DNA from: Streptomyces sp. ISL-87
GTDB taxonomy: Bacteria > Actinomycetota > Actinomycetes > Streptomycetales > Streptomycetaceae
Reading direction: 5' to 3'
DNA length: 64,000 nt
Assembly: GCF_018614095.1 (NCBI RefSeq)
Contig: NZ_JAGGOY010000063.1
Span: 187-64,186 of the forward strand
Each line of letters opens with the position of its first letter. Within the stretch, counting starts at the first letter, position 1. The notes below the pieces were generated by a model. It worked only from the letters and a program-made list of their open reading frames with translations. It ran no database searches and had not been told where the DNA came from. This document shows positions 49,254 to 58,076 of the stretch, one piece after another. Position numbers and translations under genes: made by a program.

Positions 49254-51554
49254 TCACTCCGGCTGTTGCCGCGCGGCTGCCACCAGCGCTTGCAGCAGGC
49301 CCGTCAGCCGGGTCGTCCGCGGCTTCGGCAGCACCTCCGCGACCGCGCGCGGCAGCGCCTGGTCCACCCCGTGCACCACGGACAGGTGCCGCGCGGCCCG
49401 CCCGAACGCCGTGTACACCCAGTCCCGCGACAGGGCATCCGCCGCGTCACCCGGCAGTACGACGACCACCGCCGGCCAGCGCTCGCCCACGGCCTGGTGC
49501 GCGGTCACCGCCCAGCCGTGCCGCACCTGCGACTCCACCCGCTCCTTCGGTACGACGATCCGCGTGCCCGAGGCGTCGAGGTGCAGCCCGTCCGCGTCGG
49601 CCGACACCACCCGGGCCGGCAGTGCCCGCCCGGGCGACGGCACGTGGACCACACGGTCGCCGGGGTCGAAGCCGCCGAACCGGCCGGGGCCGGGGTTCAG
49701 CCGCTCCTTGAGGGCGGCGTTCAGTGCCCGGGTCCCCGCGGAGCCGCCATGGCCCGGGGTGATCACCTGCACGCTGTCCGCCGGGATCCCGAAGGCGCGC
49801 GGCACCGACTCGGAGACCAGCTGCACGGTGCGGTGGACGGCCTCCCCGGCGTCGCGCACCGGGACGATGACGACCTCCTTGCCGGGGGCGTCGACCTGGT
49901 TCAGCTCCCCGATCCCGATCCCCGAGACCAGCTCGCCGAGCGGGCCGGGGTCCGGGGTGCGGGAGACCACCTGAGGGCAGGCGCGAGCCACCAGGATGTC
50001 GGCGAACACCCGCCCGGGACCGGCGGAACCAAGCACTCCGGGGTCCCCGGACAACACCAGCCGGGCCCCGTCGGGCACGGACTCCACCAGGGCGGCGGCG
50101 GTCTCCACGTCCAGCTGGGGGGCGTCCAGGACGATGAGCAGGTCGAGCGCGAACTGCCCGTCGGCGTCCCGCCCGGGCCCCTCGGCCCCGGCCAGCAGCC
50201 CCGCCACGGTGACGGCCCCGCCCGCGGGGGTGTGCGTGGCCAGGCACGCCCGGAGGCCGAACTCCCGGGCGGCCGCCAGCAGGGCCAGCGGCTCGATGCG
50301 GGCGGCTTCGCCGCCGGTGTGGGTGACCAGGCCGTGGCCCGCGACGGCCCGGATCAGCTCGGCGGCGGGGCCGGTGGCGCCCTTGTCCCAGTCCGCCGGC
50401 TCCTGGAAGGTGTTGGCCAGCCGGGCCAGGCCGTCGGCCAGGCTCTCCTCCGCCAGCGCGCAGCCCTCCAGGCCCACGAGGACCCGTACGGGCTGCTCCT
50501 CGTCGTCCGCGACGGGCGGGCCGAGCGGTTCGTGGAACACCAGCACCGAGCCGTCCCCGATGGACTGCTCCAGGGCCGCGGCGGGGTCCGGTACGCCGTA
50601 CTGCGCCAGCGCCTTCTCCAGGACCGGGGCCTCCAGGGCGGTGTGGCCCTTGAGGGCGGCCTGGGCCAGCAGCCAGCCGACCAGGGCGCCGCTGCGCCGT
50701 TCGTCCCCGGGGCCGGCCTCGGGGCCCAGCAGGGCCCGCGCGAAGCCGTCCGCCTGGGCCGGGCGCACCCCGGCGACGGCCAGCAGCCGCCAGGGGTCCT
50801 CGGTGAGCTGCTCGGCGGCGCCCTCACCGAGCGCGGTGGCGGCCTGGACGGCCAGGGCCTCGGGGGCGCCGGCCCGGGCCAGGACGGCCCGTACGGCGTC
50901 GACATCGCCGACGGCGGGCGGGGGCGGGGCCGCGGCCGCGGCTGTGGGCGCGGGGGTGCGGGGGGCCGGCGCCGGAGCAGCGGCCGCCTTGCGCGGCGCG
51001 GTCGGCGCCTCGTCGAAGTACACCGCGGAGGGCTTCTCCCCGCTCTCCACGGCACGAACGGCAGCCAGCAGATCGGCGGCCTTCCCGCTGAGCTTCGCCC
51101 CGGCCTCGACGGGCCCCTGCCGTTCCGCCTTCCGGCGGGCGATCCGCTCCCGCTCGACCTTCTGCGCGGCCAGCTCCGCCGCGGCCTCGCTGAGCGCGGG
51201 CTTGGCGGCGTCGGCGTCGGCGGTGGGCCCTGCGGGGCTTTCCCCCACCCCGCCCCCTCCCGAACCCGAGGGCTCCGCCCCCGGCCCCCCGTCCCCGCTC
51301 CCGGCTTCGCCGGCGTGAGCCGCCTCCGGGTCGGCCGCTTCGGCCGCGGCTTCACCGTCCGGCACCTCGGCCGGCCCGGAAACCGAGGACTCCGCCCCCG
51401 GCCCCCCGTCCCCGCTCCCGGCTTCGCCGGAGGCGTTGGCCGGGTCGGAGGGGGCCGCGCCGGGCTCGCCCTCGGCACGCGCCGACACCTCGGGCTGCGG
51501 GCCGGGGGTGGGCGGTTCCTCCGCGGCAGCGGGATCGGCGGGGTCGGTGCTCAC
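49254..51554 (-). CDS. RecD2-like helicase homologue with eroded ATPase motifs
   Basis: Protein of 766 aa. An Ala/Glu/Pro-rich N-terminal region (about 1-210) precedes helix-hairpin-helix-like segments (about 215-320) and a RecD2-type SF1 core. The Walker A place reads VTHTGGEAARIEPLA instead of GGPGTGKT; Walker B reads LLIVLDAPQLD, lacking the catalytic Glu. Motif III survives as LVLSGDPGVLGSAGPGRVFADI, and the C-terminal UvrD_C_2-like part has TAHQAVGERWPAVVVVLPG. It is therefore probably not an ATP-driven helicase but may keep DNA binding. It starts on the stop of the aldo/keto reductase gene (4-bp overlap). Confidence 0.82.
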   Translation of the reverse strand: MSTDPADPAAAEEPPTPGPQPEVSARAEGEPGAAPSDPANASGEAGSGDGGPGAESSVSGPAEVPDGEAAAEAADPEAAHAGEAGSGDGGPGAEPSGSGGGGVGESPAGPTADADAAKPALSEAAAELAAQKVERERIARRKAERQGPVEAGAKLSGKAADLLAAVRAVESGEKPSAVYFDEAPTAPRKAAAAPAPAPRTPAPTAAAAAPPPPAVGDVDAVRAVLARAGAPEALAVQAATALGEGAAEQLTEDPWRLLAVAGVRPAQADGFARALLGPEAGPGDERRSGALVGWLLAQAALKGHTALEAPVLEKALAQYGVPDPAAALEQSIGDGSVLVFHEPLGPPVADDEEQPVRVLVGLEGCALAEESLADGLARLANTFQEPADWDKGATGPAAELIRAVAGHGLVTHTGGEAARIEPLALLAAAREFGLRACLATHTPAGGAVTVAGLLAGAEGPGRDADGQFALDLLIVLDAPQLDVETAAALVESVPDGARLVLSGDPGVLGSAGPGRVFADILVARACPQVVSRTPDPGPLGELVSGIGIGELNQVDAPGKEVVIVPVRDAGEAVHRTVQLVSESVPRAFGIPADSVQVITPGHGGSAGTRALNAALKERLNPGPGRFGGFDPGDRVVHVPSPGRALPARVVSADADGLHLDASGTRIVVPKERVESQVRHGWAVTAHQAVGERWPAVVVVLPGDAADALSRDWVYTAFGRAARHLSVVHGVDQALPRAVAEVLPKPRTTRLTGLLQALVAAARQQPE

Positions 51555-52543
51555 AGCGTGCTCCAGTCCTGATCGGGGTAGCGATGCACGGGCGCTGAGA
51601 CGTCGTCCAGTGCCTGGCAGATCTCCTCCGGAAGAGTAAGGGCCTCCACCGACAGAGCCGCCCCGAGCTGCGCCGCCGTCCGGGCGCCGACGATCGGCGC
51701 GACCACCCCCGGCCGGTCCCGGACCCAGGCGAGGGCCACCTGGAGCGGGGTCACCGCGAGGCCGTGCGCCGCCGTCGCCACCGCGTCCACGATCCGACCC
51801 GCCGCGTCGTCGAGGTACGGGTCCACGAACGCGGCCAGGGTCTCCGACGCACCCCGCGAGTCCGCCGGGATGCCGTCCCGGTACTTGCCCGTCAGGACTC
51901 CCCGGCCGAGTGGGGAGGAGGGGAGCAGGCCCACGCCCAGATCCAGCGCCGCGGGGAGGACTTCACGCTCCACCCCCCGCTGGAGGAGGGAGTACTCCAT
52001 CTGGGTCGAGGCGAGACGGGTCCGCACCCCGGGCGCCGAGAGCTGCCAGGTCGCCGCCTTCGCCAGCTGCCAGCCGCTGAAGCCGGACACCCCCGCGTAC
52101 CGGGCCCGGCCGCTGGACACCGCCAGGTCCAGCGCCTGCAGGGTCTCATCCAACGGGGTCTCCGGATCGAAGGCGTGGATCTGCCACAGGTCCACGTAGT
52201 CCGTGCCGAGCCGGGACAGGGAATCGTCCAGCGCGGAGAGGAGATGGCCCCGCGAGCCGTCGAACCGCCGGTCCGGGGCGCGCACGGAGCCCGACTTGGT
52301 CGCGAGCACCAGGTCCCGCCGCGGCACGAGGCCGTCGATCAGCTGTCCGAGGAGGTACTCCGCCTCCCCGCCCCCATACACGTCGGCGGTGTCGACGAGC
52401 GTGCCGCCCGCCTCCCAGAAAGTTTTCAACTGCTCGGCGGCGCCCGCCTCGTCCGGTCCCTCCGTGGACCGGCCCCAGGTCAGGGTGCCGAGGCCGATCC
52501 GGGACACGCGCAGGCCGGTGCGGCCGAGATGCCTCTGCTCCAT
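51551..52543 (-). CDS. Aldo/keto reductase
   Basis: NADPH-dependent reductase of 330 aa with the TIM-barrel AKR signature. The catalytic tetrad is Asp in LVDTADVYGGG, Tyr in the same motif, Lys in LATKSG and His in WQIHAFD. The C-terminal cofactor region is APIVGARTAAQL. It is first in an operon with the RecD-like gene. Substrate unknown; it is of the YajO/voltage-gated-channel beta-like group. Confidence 0.92.
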   Translation of the reverse strand: MEQRHLGRTGLRVSRIGLGTLTWGRSTEGPDEAGAAEQLKTFWEAGGTLVDTADVYGGGEAEYLLGQLIDGLVPRRDLVLATKSGSVRAPDRRFDGSRGHLLSALDDSLSRLGTDYVDLWQIHAFDPETPLDETLQALDLAVSSGRARYAGVSGFSGWQLAKAATWQLSAPGVRTRLASTQMEYSLLQRGVEREVLPAALDLGVGLLPSSPLGRGVLTGKYRDGIPADSRGASETLAAFVDPYLDDAAGRIVDAVATAAHGLAVTPLQVALAWVRDRPGVVAPIVGARTAAQLGAALSVEALTLPEEICQALDDVSAPVHRYPDQDWSTL

Positions 52544-52609
52544 GAGCGCTGAGACTACTGGGACGCTGACGGATGGGACCGGGGCGCGCTACAGTCCCCG
52601 CACACGAAC

Positions 52610-52626
52610 GTTACTGATCGGTAAAC
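52610..52626. promoter_or_regulatory. Palindrome upstream of F420 oxidoreductase
   Basis: GTTACTGATCGGTAAAC has inverted TTAC/GTAA arms (52611-52614 and 52621-52624) around TGATCG, and a further CCGGTAA follows. It lies 18 bp before the start of the oxidoreductase. Likely operator of a TetR-type regulator not in the immediate neighbourhood. Confidence 0.5.
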
Positions 52627-52643
52627 CGGTAAGGGGACGACAC

Positions 52644-53693
52644 ATGCGGCTCGGCATCAATCTCGGTTACTGGGGCGCCGGCATGGACGGCGACAACCTC
52701 GCCGTCGCCCAGGAGGCCGACCGCCTGGGCTACGACGTCTGCTGGGCCGCCGAGGCCTACGGCTCCGACGCCGCCACCGTCCTCGCCTGGGTCGCCGCCC
52801 AGACCGAGCGCATCGACGTCGGCTCCGCCATCTTCCAGATCCCGGCCCGCCAGCCCGCGATGACGGCCATGACCGCCGCCACCCTCGACTCCCTCACCAA
52901 GGGCCGGTTCCGCCTCGGCCTCGGGGTCTCCGGACCGCAGGTCTCGGAGGGCTGGTACGGCGTGAAGTTCGACAAGCCGCTGGCGCGCACCAGGGAGTAC
53001 GTGGAGATCGTCCGCAAGGCCATGAGCCGCGAGCGGCTGAGCTACGAGGGCCAGCACTGGACGCTTCCGCTGCCGGGCGGCCCGGGCAAGCCGCTCAAGC
53101 TCACCGTGCACCCGGAGCGCGAGCACATCCCGCTCTACATCGCCGCCATCGGGCCGAAGAACCTGGAGCAGACGGGTGAGATCGCCGACGGCGCCCTGCT
53201 GATCTTCCCGTCCGCCGCGCACCTGGAGGACACCGCGCTGCGGCACATCCGCGCGGGCCGCGAGAAGGCCGGACTGACCATGGACGGGTTTGACGTCTGC
53301 CCGACCGTGCCGCTGGCCGTCGGCGACGACGTGCAGGGCCTCGCGGACATGTTCCGCCCGTACACCGCCCTTTACGTGGGAGGCATGGGCAGCCCGAAGC
53401 AGAACTTCTACAACCAGCTCGCCCAGCGCATGGGCTACGAGAAGGAGGCCGCCGAGATCCAGGCCAAGTACCTGGGCGGCGACAAGGAGGGTGCGGCCGC
53501 GGCCGTCCCGCACTCCCTCATCGACTCGACCACCCTGCTGGGCTCCGTGGAGCGGATCGCGGACGGGATGCGGGCCTACGCCGACGCCGGGGTCACCACC
53601 CTGACGCTGGCCCCCGCCGGCTTCACCCTCGACGAGCGCCTGACCGCGCTGCGCGCCGGGACCGAGGCGCTGGAGCTGGCCGGCCTGGCCTGA
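52644..53693 (+). CDS. LLM-class F420-dependent oxidoreductase
   Basis: Luciferase-like TIM-barrel oxidoreductase of 349 aa that probably uses F420H2. The pattern MRLGINLGYWG, VCWAAEAYGSDAATVLAW, IDVGSAIFQIPARQPAMTAMTAATLD and RFRLGLGVSGPQVSEGWYG is typical of the actinobacterial F420 branch. The ATG at 52644 follows AAGGGGACG. It precedes the ferritin-like gene, with two hairpins between them. The substrate is unknown. Confidence 0.92.
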   Translation: MRLGINLGYWGAGMDGDNLAVAQEADRLGYDVCWAAEAYGSDAATVLAWVAAQTERIDVGSAIFQIPARQPAMTAMTAATLDSLTKGRFRLGLGVSGPQVSEGWYGVKFDKPLARTREYVEIVRKAMSRERLSYEGQHWTLPLPGGPGKPLKLTVHPEREHIPLYIAAIGPKNLEQTGEIADGALLIFPSAAHLEDTALRHIRAGREKAGLTMDGFDVCPTVPLAVGDDVQGLADMFRPYTALYVGGMGSPKQNFYNQLAQRMGYEKEAAEIQAKYLGGDKEGAAAAVPHSLIDSTTLLGSVERIADGMRAYADAGVTTLTLAPAGFTLDERLTALRAGTEALELAGLA

Positions 53694-53744
53694 GCAGGCG
53701 TCGACCTGACCAGGGACTGACCTGAGCGGGTACTGAGAGGTCTG

Positions 53745-53834
53745 CGGCCGTGGTGGGGGCTCGGGGGTCTTCCCCGCCACGGCCGTCACAGCCAACAACG
53801 CGTGGGGAGCCCGCGGGGTTACGCCCGCGGGCTC
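53745..53834. terminator. Two consecutive hairpins
   Basis: CGGCCGTGG/CCACGGCCG (53745-53753 and 53777-53785) and GAGCCCGCGGG/CCCGCGGGCTC (53807-53817 and 53824-53834) follow the oxidoreductase gene. The second is the better terminator. Confidence 0.7.
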
Positions 53835-53901
53835 ATCCCCTGGGTCCGCTCATTCGGCCGAGTAGTGCGACGTATCGGTTGCCCGTCCCGCGGATCGGCA
53901 T

Positions 53902-54702
53902 TTGACTCGGTTCATGCTCTCTGCCCGCAGTCTGTTCCAGGAGATCGTCGACAATGACGACTCCTTCCAGCTGTTCTGCTCCATCGCCGCCAGTGGGGAG
54001 TCCCAGGGAGGCTGGGAAAACGCCCGGATCGCGGCCCTCGTGCCCGCCGGCATGCGCGATCTCGCCCCCAAGATCACCCGGCACGGCGCCGACGAGGACA
54101 AGCACGGCCGGGTCTTCAACGCGCTGCTCCGCAAGCGCGGCCTGCCGCCGGTCCCCGTGCCGCCCGAGACCGACTACACGATGCTGCTGGAGCGGCACGG
54201 CATCGGCCTCCCGCACGACAAGCTGCGCGGCGGGGAACAGCTGACGGAGGAGGACGTCGTCGTCTACCTCTCGCACAGCAGGGTCACCGAACAGCGCGCC
54301 GCCGACCAGATGAACATGCTGGTCAGGAACTTCGGGGACCACCCCGAGGTCGGCAAGGCCATCCGCGTGATCAGCAATGACGAGGACAACCACCTCGCCT
54401 ACTGCCACGAGGAGTTGCTGCGGCTGGCCGGCCAGGGACACGGCCGGACCATCCAACGGGTGCTGCGCGAGTCCGCGCTCGCCGAGATCCGCATCTACCG
54501 GGACGTGAGCCTCGCCGTGATGGAGCACATGGGGCGGCTGCTGAAGTGGCCCGCGCCCAAGTCGGCAGCGCTTGCCGCGGGCATCCACGCGATGTACGCG
54601 TACGAGCGGTTCAGCGGCTGGCACCAAATGGTGCGGCTGCGCATGCCGGAGCGGCGCGACGCGCTGGGCGGCGCCCCGGTCAGCGCCCCCGAGTTCGCCT
54701 AG
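53902..54702 (+). CDS. Ferritin-like domain protein
   Basis: Four-helix protein of 266 aa (262 from the in-frame ATG at 53914). Metal-ligand-like residues occur in TRHGADEDKHGRVF and ISNDEDNHLAYCHEELL, each with the ExxH-like spacing of ferritin-like di-iron sites. The family is conserved in Streptomyces at this locus but uncharacterised. The TTG at 53902 gives MTRFMLSARS; the ATG is equally possible. It is convergent with corA. Confidence 0.82.
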   Translation: MTRFMLSARSLFQEIVDNDDSFQLFCSIAASGESQGGWENARIAALVPAGMRDLAPKITRHGADEDKHGRVFNALLRKRGLPPVPVPPETDYTMLLERHGIGLPHDKLRGGEQLTEEDVVVYLSHSRVTEQRAADQMNMLVRNFGDHPEVGKAIRVISNDEDNHLAYCHEELLRLAGQGHGRTIQRVLRESALAEIRIYRDVSLAVMEHMGRLLKWPAPKSAALAAGIHAMYAYERFSGWHQMVRLRMPERRDALGGAPVSAPEFA

Positions 54703-54732
54703 GGCCCGGGGCGTCGCCACCGTCCGCCACGG

Positions 54733-55716
54733 CTACAGCCAGCCGCGGCGCTTGAACATCCGGTGCAGGCCGAGACAGATGGCCACCATCAGCACCACGA
54801 CCATCGGATAGCCCCAGCTCTGGCGGAGCTCCGGCATGTGCTCGAAGTTCATCCCGTAGATCCCCGCGACCATCGTCGGGACGGCCGCCATCGCCGCCCA
54901 GGCCGAGATCTTGCGCATGTCGTCGTTCTGCCGGACTCCCATCTGCGCCAGATGCGCGGCCAGCGCGTCCGACAACAGCCGGTCCAGGCCCTCGGTGTAC
55001 TCGTTCGCCTTGGCCAGGTGGTCGGCGACATCGCGAAAGAACGGCTGGGCGTGCTCGTGCACGAACGGCACGTTCCCGAAGGCGAGCCGGTCCATCGGCT
55101 GGAGCAGCGGGCTCGTCGCCCGGCGGAATTCCAGCACCTGCCGCTTGAAGGCGTAGATCCGGGCGGCGGTGTTCTTGGTGTCCATGGCGTCCGGCGCGAA
55201 GACCTCCGCCTCCAGCTCCTCCAGGTCGCCCTGGAGCTCGGCGGCCACCTCGATGTAGTGGTCCACCACCGCGTCGGACACGGCGTACAGCACCGCCGTC
55301 GGGCCGTGCCGCAGGACGTCCGGGTCCTGCTCCAGCCGCTTGCGTACGGCGGCCAGCGCGGCCCCCTCGCCGTGCCGGACCGTGACCACGAAGGAGTCGC
55401 CGATGAACACCATCAGCTCGCCCGTGGTCACCGTGTCCTTTTCGTCGTCGTACAGCACCGGCTTGAGGACGACGAACAGGGAGTCGTCGTACACCTCCAG
55501 CTTCGGGCGCTGGTGCGCGGTCAGCGCGTCCTCCACCGCCAGCGGGTGCAGGCCGAACTCCTGGCTGACGTGTTCGAACTCCTTCTCCGACGGCTCGTAC
55601 ATGCCGACCCAGAGGAAGGCGTCACCGGTGGCCCGGGCCTCGTCGAGGGCATCCGAGAAATCGTCCGGACCCTGGGTCCGGCGGCCGTTCCGGTAAATCG
55701 CGCAATCCACAATCAC
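54733..55716 (-). CDS. corA: CorA-family magnesium/cobalt transporter
   Basis: Divalent cation channel of 327 aa. The large cytoplasmic N-terminal domain (DFSDALDEARATGDAFLWVGMYEP onward) is followed by two C-terminal membrane helices. The selectivity signature is YGMNFEHMPE near residue 290, and the basic end is KRRGW. It forms pentamers that carry Mg2+ (and Co2+, Ni2+). Confidence 0.92.
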   Translation of the reverse strand: MIVDCAIYRNGRRTQGPDDFSDALDEARATGDAFLWVGMYEPSEKEFEHVSQEFGLHPLAVEDALTAHQRPKLEVYDDSLFVVLKPVLYDDEKDTVTTGELMVFIGDSFVVTVRHGEGAALAAVRKRLEQDPDVLRHGPTAVLYAVSDAVVDHYIEVAAELQGDLEELEAEVFAPDAMDTKNTAARIYAFKRQVLEFRRATSPLLQPMDRLAFGNVPFVHEHAQPFFRDVADHLAKANEYTEGLDRLLSDALAAHLAQMGVRQNDDMRKISAWAAMAAVPTMVAGIYGMNFEHMPELRQSWGYPMVVVLMVAICLGLHRMFKRRGWL

Positions 55717-55778
55717 GCGGGCATTCTTCCCTGCCCACGACCTGCCCGCACACCGGCGGCACCGCTTAGGGTGGCTCC

Positions 55779-56498
55779 ATGGCCACGCTGATCCTCGTAC
55801 GACACGGGCGGTCCACCGCCAACACCGCAGGGCTGCTCGCCGGATGGACCCCGGGAGTGGCCCTCGACGAGCGCGGGGCCGAACAGGCCGCGGCGCTGCC
55901 CGGGCGGCTCGCCCGGGTGCCCCTCGCGGCCGCCGTCACCAGCCCGCTGCAACGCTGCGGGGAGACCCTCGCGCCGCTGCTGGCCGCCCGGCCGGGGCTG
56001 GCCCTGCACACCGACGAGCGGATCGGCGAATGCCACTACGGCGACTGGTCGGGCCGCAAACTCTCCGAGCTCTCCGACGAGCCGCTGATGCGGATCGTCC
56101 AGCAGCACCCGTCGGCCGCCGTCTTCCCCGGCGGGGAGTCCATGCGCGCCATGCAGGCACGCGCCGTGGACGCCGTACAGGACTGGAACACGCGGATCGA
56201 GGAGCAGCACGGCAGCGACGCCCTCTTCCTGATGTGCTCGCACGGGGACATCATCAAGTCCCTCGTCGCGGACGCCCTCGGCATGCACCTGGACCTCTTC
56301 CAGCGGATCAGCGTCGAACCCTGCTCGGTCACGGTGATCCGCTACACCCCGACCCGGCCGTTCCTGCTCCGGCTCGGTGACACAGGGGACTTCGCCGGTT
56401 TCGTGCCGCACGATGAGTCCTCCGCCGGCGCGGCGGCGGAGAAAGCCGCCGAAGACGGCGGGAACGCGGTCGTGGGAGGCGGCGCGGGCGCAGTGTGA
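55779..56498 (+). CDS. Histidine phosphatase, MSMEG_4193 type
   Basis: Phosphoglycerate mutase-like phosphatase of 239 aa. The catalytic motif LVRHGRSTAN is at residues 6-15, and the second His is in CSHGDIIKSLVAD. The Glu is in ERIGECHYGDWSG. The subfamily named after MSMEG_4193 is always near mshC in actinobacteria. The last 30 residues are Ala/Gly-rich. It starts an operon with the DUF3090 and SCO1664-family genes, then mshC. Confidence 0.92.
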   Translation: MATLILVRHGRSTANTAGLLAGWTPGVALDERGAEQAAALPGRLARVPLAAAVTSPLQRCGETLAPLLAARPGLALHTDERIGECHYGDWSGRKLSELSDEPLMRIVQQHPSAAVFPGGESMRAMQARAVDAVQDWNTRIEEQHGSDALFLMCSHGDIIKSLVADALGMHLDLFQRISVEPCSVTVIRYTPTRPFLLRLGDTGDFAGFVPHDESSAGAAAEKAAEDGGNAVVGGGAGAV

Positions 56499-56575
56499 TC
56501 GAACGGCGCAGTAGGGTGGACGGGCCAACACAAGTGCGCAGCCATGCCCCTGCCGCCGAGACTTGGAGACCGAAG

Positions 56576-57166
56576 GTGCCCCGTCAGGTGTTCCTCTACG
56601 ACCCGCCGGACCGCTTCGTGGCCGGTACGGTCGGTCTGCCTGGACGCCGTACGTTCTTCCTCCAGGCCTCCTCCGGGCCCCGGGTCACCAGTGTCTCCCT
56701 GGAGAAGACCCAGGTAGCGGCGCTGGCCGAGCGGATGGACGAGCTGCTGGACGAGGTCGTACGGCGCACCGGCGGCAATGCCCCGGTGCCGGCCATGGCC
56801 CCCGCCGAGGCCGCCGACACCGCGCCGCTCGACGTGCCGGTCGAGGAGGAGTTCCGCGTCGGCACCATGGCCCTGGCCTGGGACGGCGAGGAACAGCGGA
56901 TGATCGTCGAGGCGCAGGCCCTGGTGGAGGTCGAGGCCGAGTCGGACGAGGATCTCGCCGAGGCGGAGGAGCGGCTCCTCCAGGACGAGGAGAACGGCCC
57001 GCCGATGCTGCGGGTCCGCCTCTCCGGCGCCCAGGCCCGGGCCTTCGCCAAGCGGGCCCTGGACGTGGTCAACGCGGGCCGGCCGCCGTGCCCGCTGTGC
57101 AGTCTGCCGCTGGACCCCGAGGGGCATGTGTGTCCGCGCCAGAACGGGTACCGGCGCCAGGCGTGA
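56576..57166 (+). CDS. DUF3090 family protein
   Basis: Protein of 196 aa, DUF3090 family. It starts PRQVFLYDPPDRFVAGTVGLPGRRTFFLQ and ends in a zinc ribbon (CPLCSLPLDPEGHVCPRQNG) with four metal-binding positions. Function unknown, but the gene is conserved between the MSMEG_4193-type phosphatase and the SCO1664-type protein, close to mshC. GTG at 56576; the frame overlaps the upstream gene if extended. Confidence 0.92.
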   Translation: MPRQVFLYDPPDRFVAGTVGLPGRRTFFLQASSGPRVTSVSLEKTQVAALAERMDELLDEVVRRTGGNAPVPAMAPAEAADTAPLDVPVEEEFRVGTMALAWDGEEQRMIVEAQALVEVEAESDEDLAEAEERLLQDEENGPPMLRVRLSGAQARAFAKRALDVVNAGRPPCPLCSLPLDPEGHVCPRQNGYRRQA

Positions 57167-57966
57167 GCGCCGTGACCCCGATCGAGGAACTGCTCACCCG
57201 GGGTGAGCTCACCGTGCGCGGCCGGATCCGCGAGGCGTCCAACGCGGTGCTGCTGTGCAGTGTCATGTACGAGGGCGTCAGCGCCGACTGTGTGTACAAG
57301 CCGGTCAAGGGCGAGCGGCCGCTGTGGGACTTCCCCGACGGGAACCTCGCCCAGCGCGAGCGCGCCGCCTACCTGGTCTCCGAGGCCACGGGGTGGGGCC
57401 TGGTGCCCGCCACCGTGCTGCGCGACGGGCCCTACGGCGAGGGCATGGTCCAGTACTGGATCGACGCGGGCGAGTCGCCCGAGGCCGGACTCCTCGCGCT
57501 CGTCGAGGGCGAGGAGGCGGGAGAGGGCTGGAAGGCCGTCGCGCTCGCCGAGGTGGGGGAGGGCCGCACCGCGCTGCTCGTCCACGCCGACGACCCGCGG
57601 CTGCGGCGGCTCGCCGTCCTGGACGCAGTGATCAACAACGGCGACCGCAAGGGCGGCCACCTGCTGCCCGCGCCCGACGGGCGGCTCTACGGCATCGATC
57701 ACGGCGTGACCTTCCACAGCGAGGACAAGCTGCGCACCCTGCTGTGGGGGTGGGCGGGGGAGCCGCTGACGGAAGAGGCGCGGTCTGTGCTGGCCGACCT
57801 CGAAGCCCAGCTGGCCGACGGAGGCCCGCTGGCCACCCGGCTGGCCGAACTGATCACCGCCGTCGAGCTGGCCGCCGTACGGGACCGGGTGGCCCAGCTG
57901 CTGCGCACCGGAACCCACCCGGAGCCGTCCGGACAGTGGCCGGCGATCCCGTGGCCGCCGGTCTGA
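57163..57966 (+). CDS. SCO1664 family protein (PI3/4-kinase-like fold)
   Basis: Protein of 267 aa of the SCO1664 family, related to lipid-kinase-like folds. The nucleotide-lobe-like segment SADCVYKPVKGERPLWDFPDGNLAQRE has a possible Lys, and DAVINNGDRKGGHLL plus YGIDHGVTFH look like a catalytic loop and metal-binding Asp. The substrate is unknown. It is coupled to DUF3090 by a GTGA overlap and is followed by mshC. Confidence 0.88.
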   Translation: MSAVTPIEELLTRGELTVRGRIREASNAVLLCSVMYEGVSADCVYKPVKGERPLWDFPDGNLAQRERAAYLVSEATGWGLVPATVLRDGPYGEGMVQYWIDAGESPEAGLLALVEGEEAGEGWKAVALAEVGEGRTALLVHADDPRLRRLAVLDAVINNGDRKGGHLLPAPDGRLYGIDHGVTFHSEDKLRTLLWGWAGEPLTEEARSVLADLEAQLADGGPLATRLAELITAVELAAVRDRVAQLLRTGTHPEPSGQWPAIPWPPV

Positions 57967-58076
57967 TCCGCCCACGCCGCATACGCATAGAACAGGCCAG
58001 ATCGCAAGAGTGCCGATCAAGCCAACAGTGCAGGTCCAGTTCGTTTTCGGAACACCCGTCCGGTTAGGCTCGTGGC

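Noticed and set aside
49266..51572. 768-residue plus-strand ORF opposite the RecD-like gene
   Set aside because: Gly/Arg/Gln-rich shadow without any domain.
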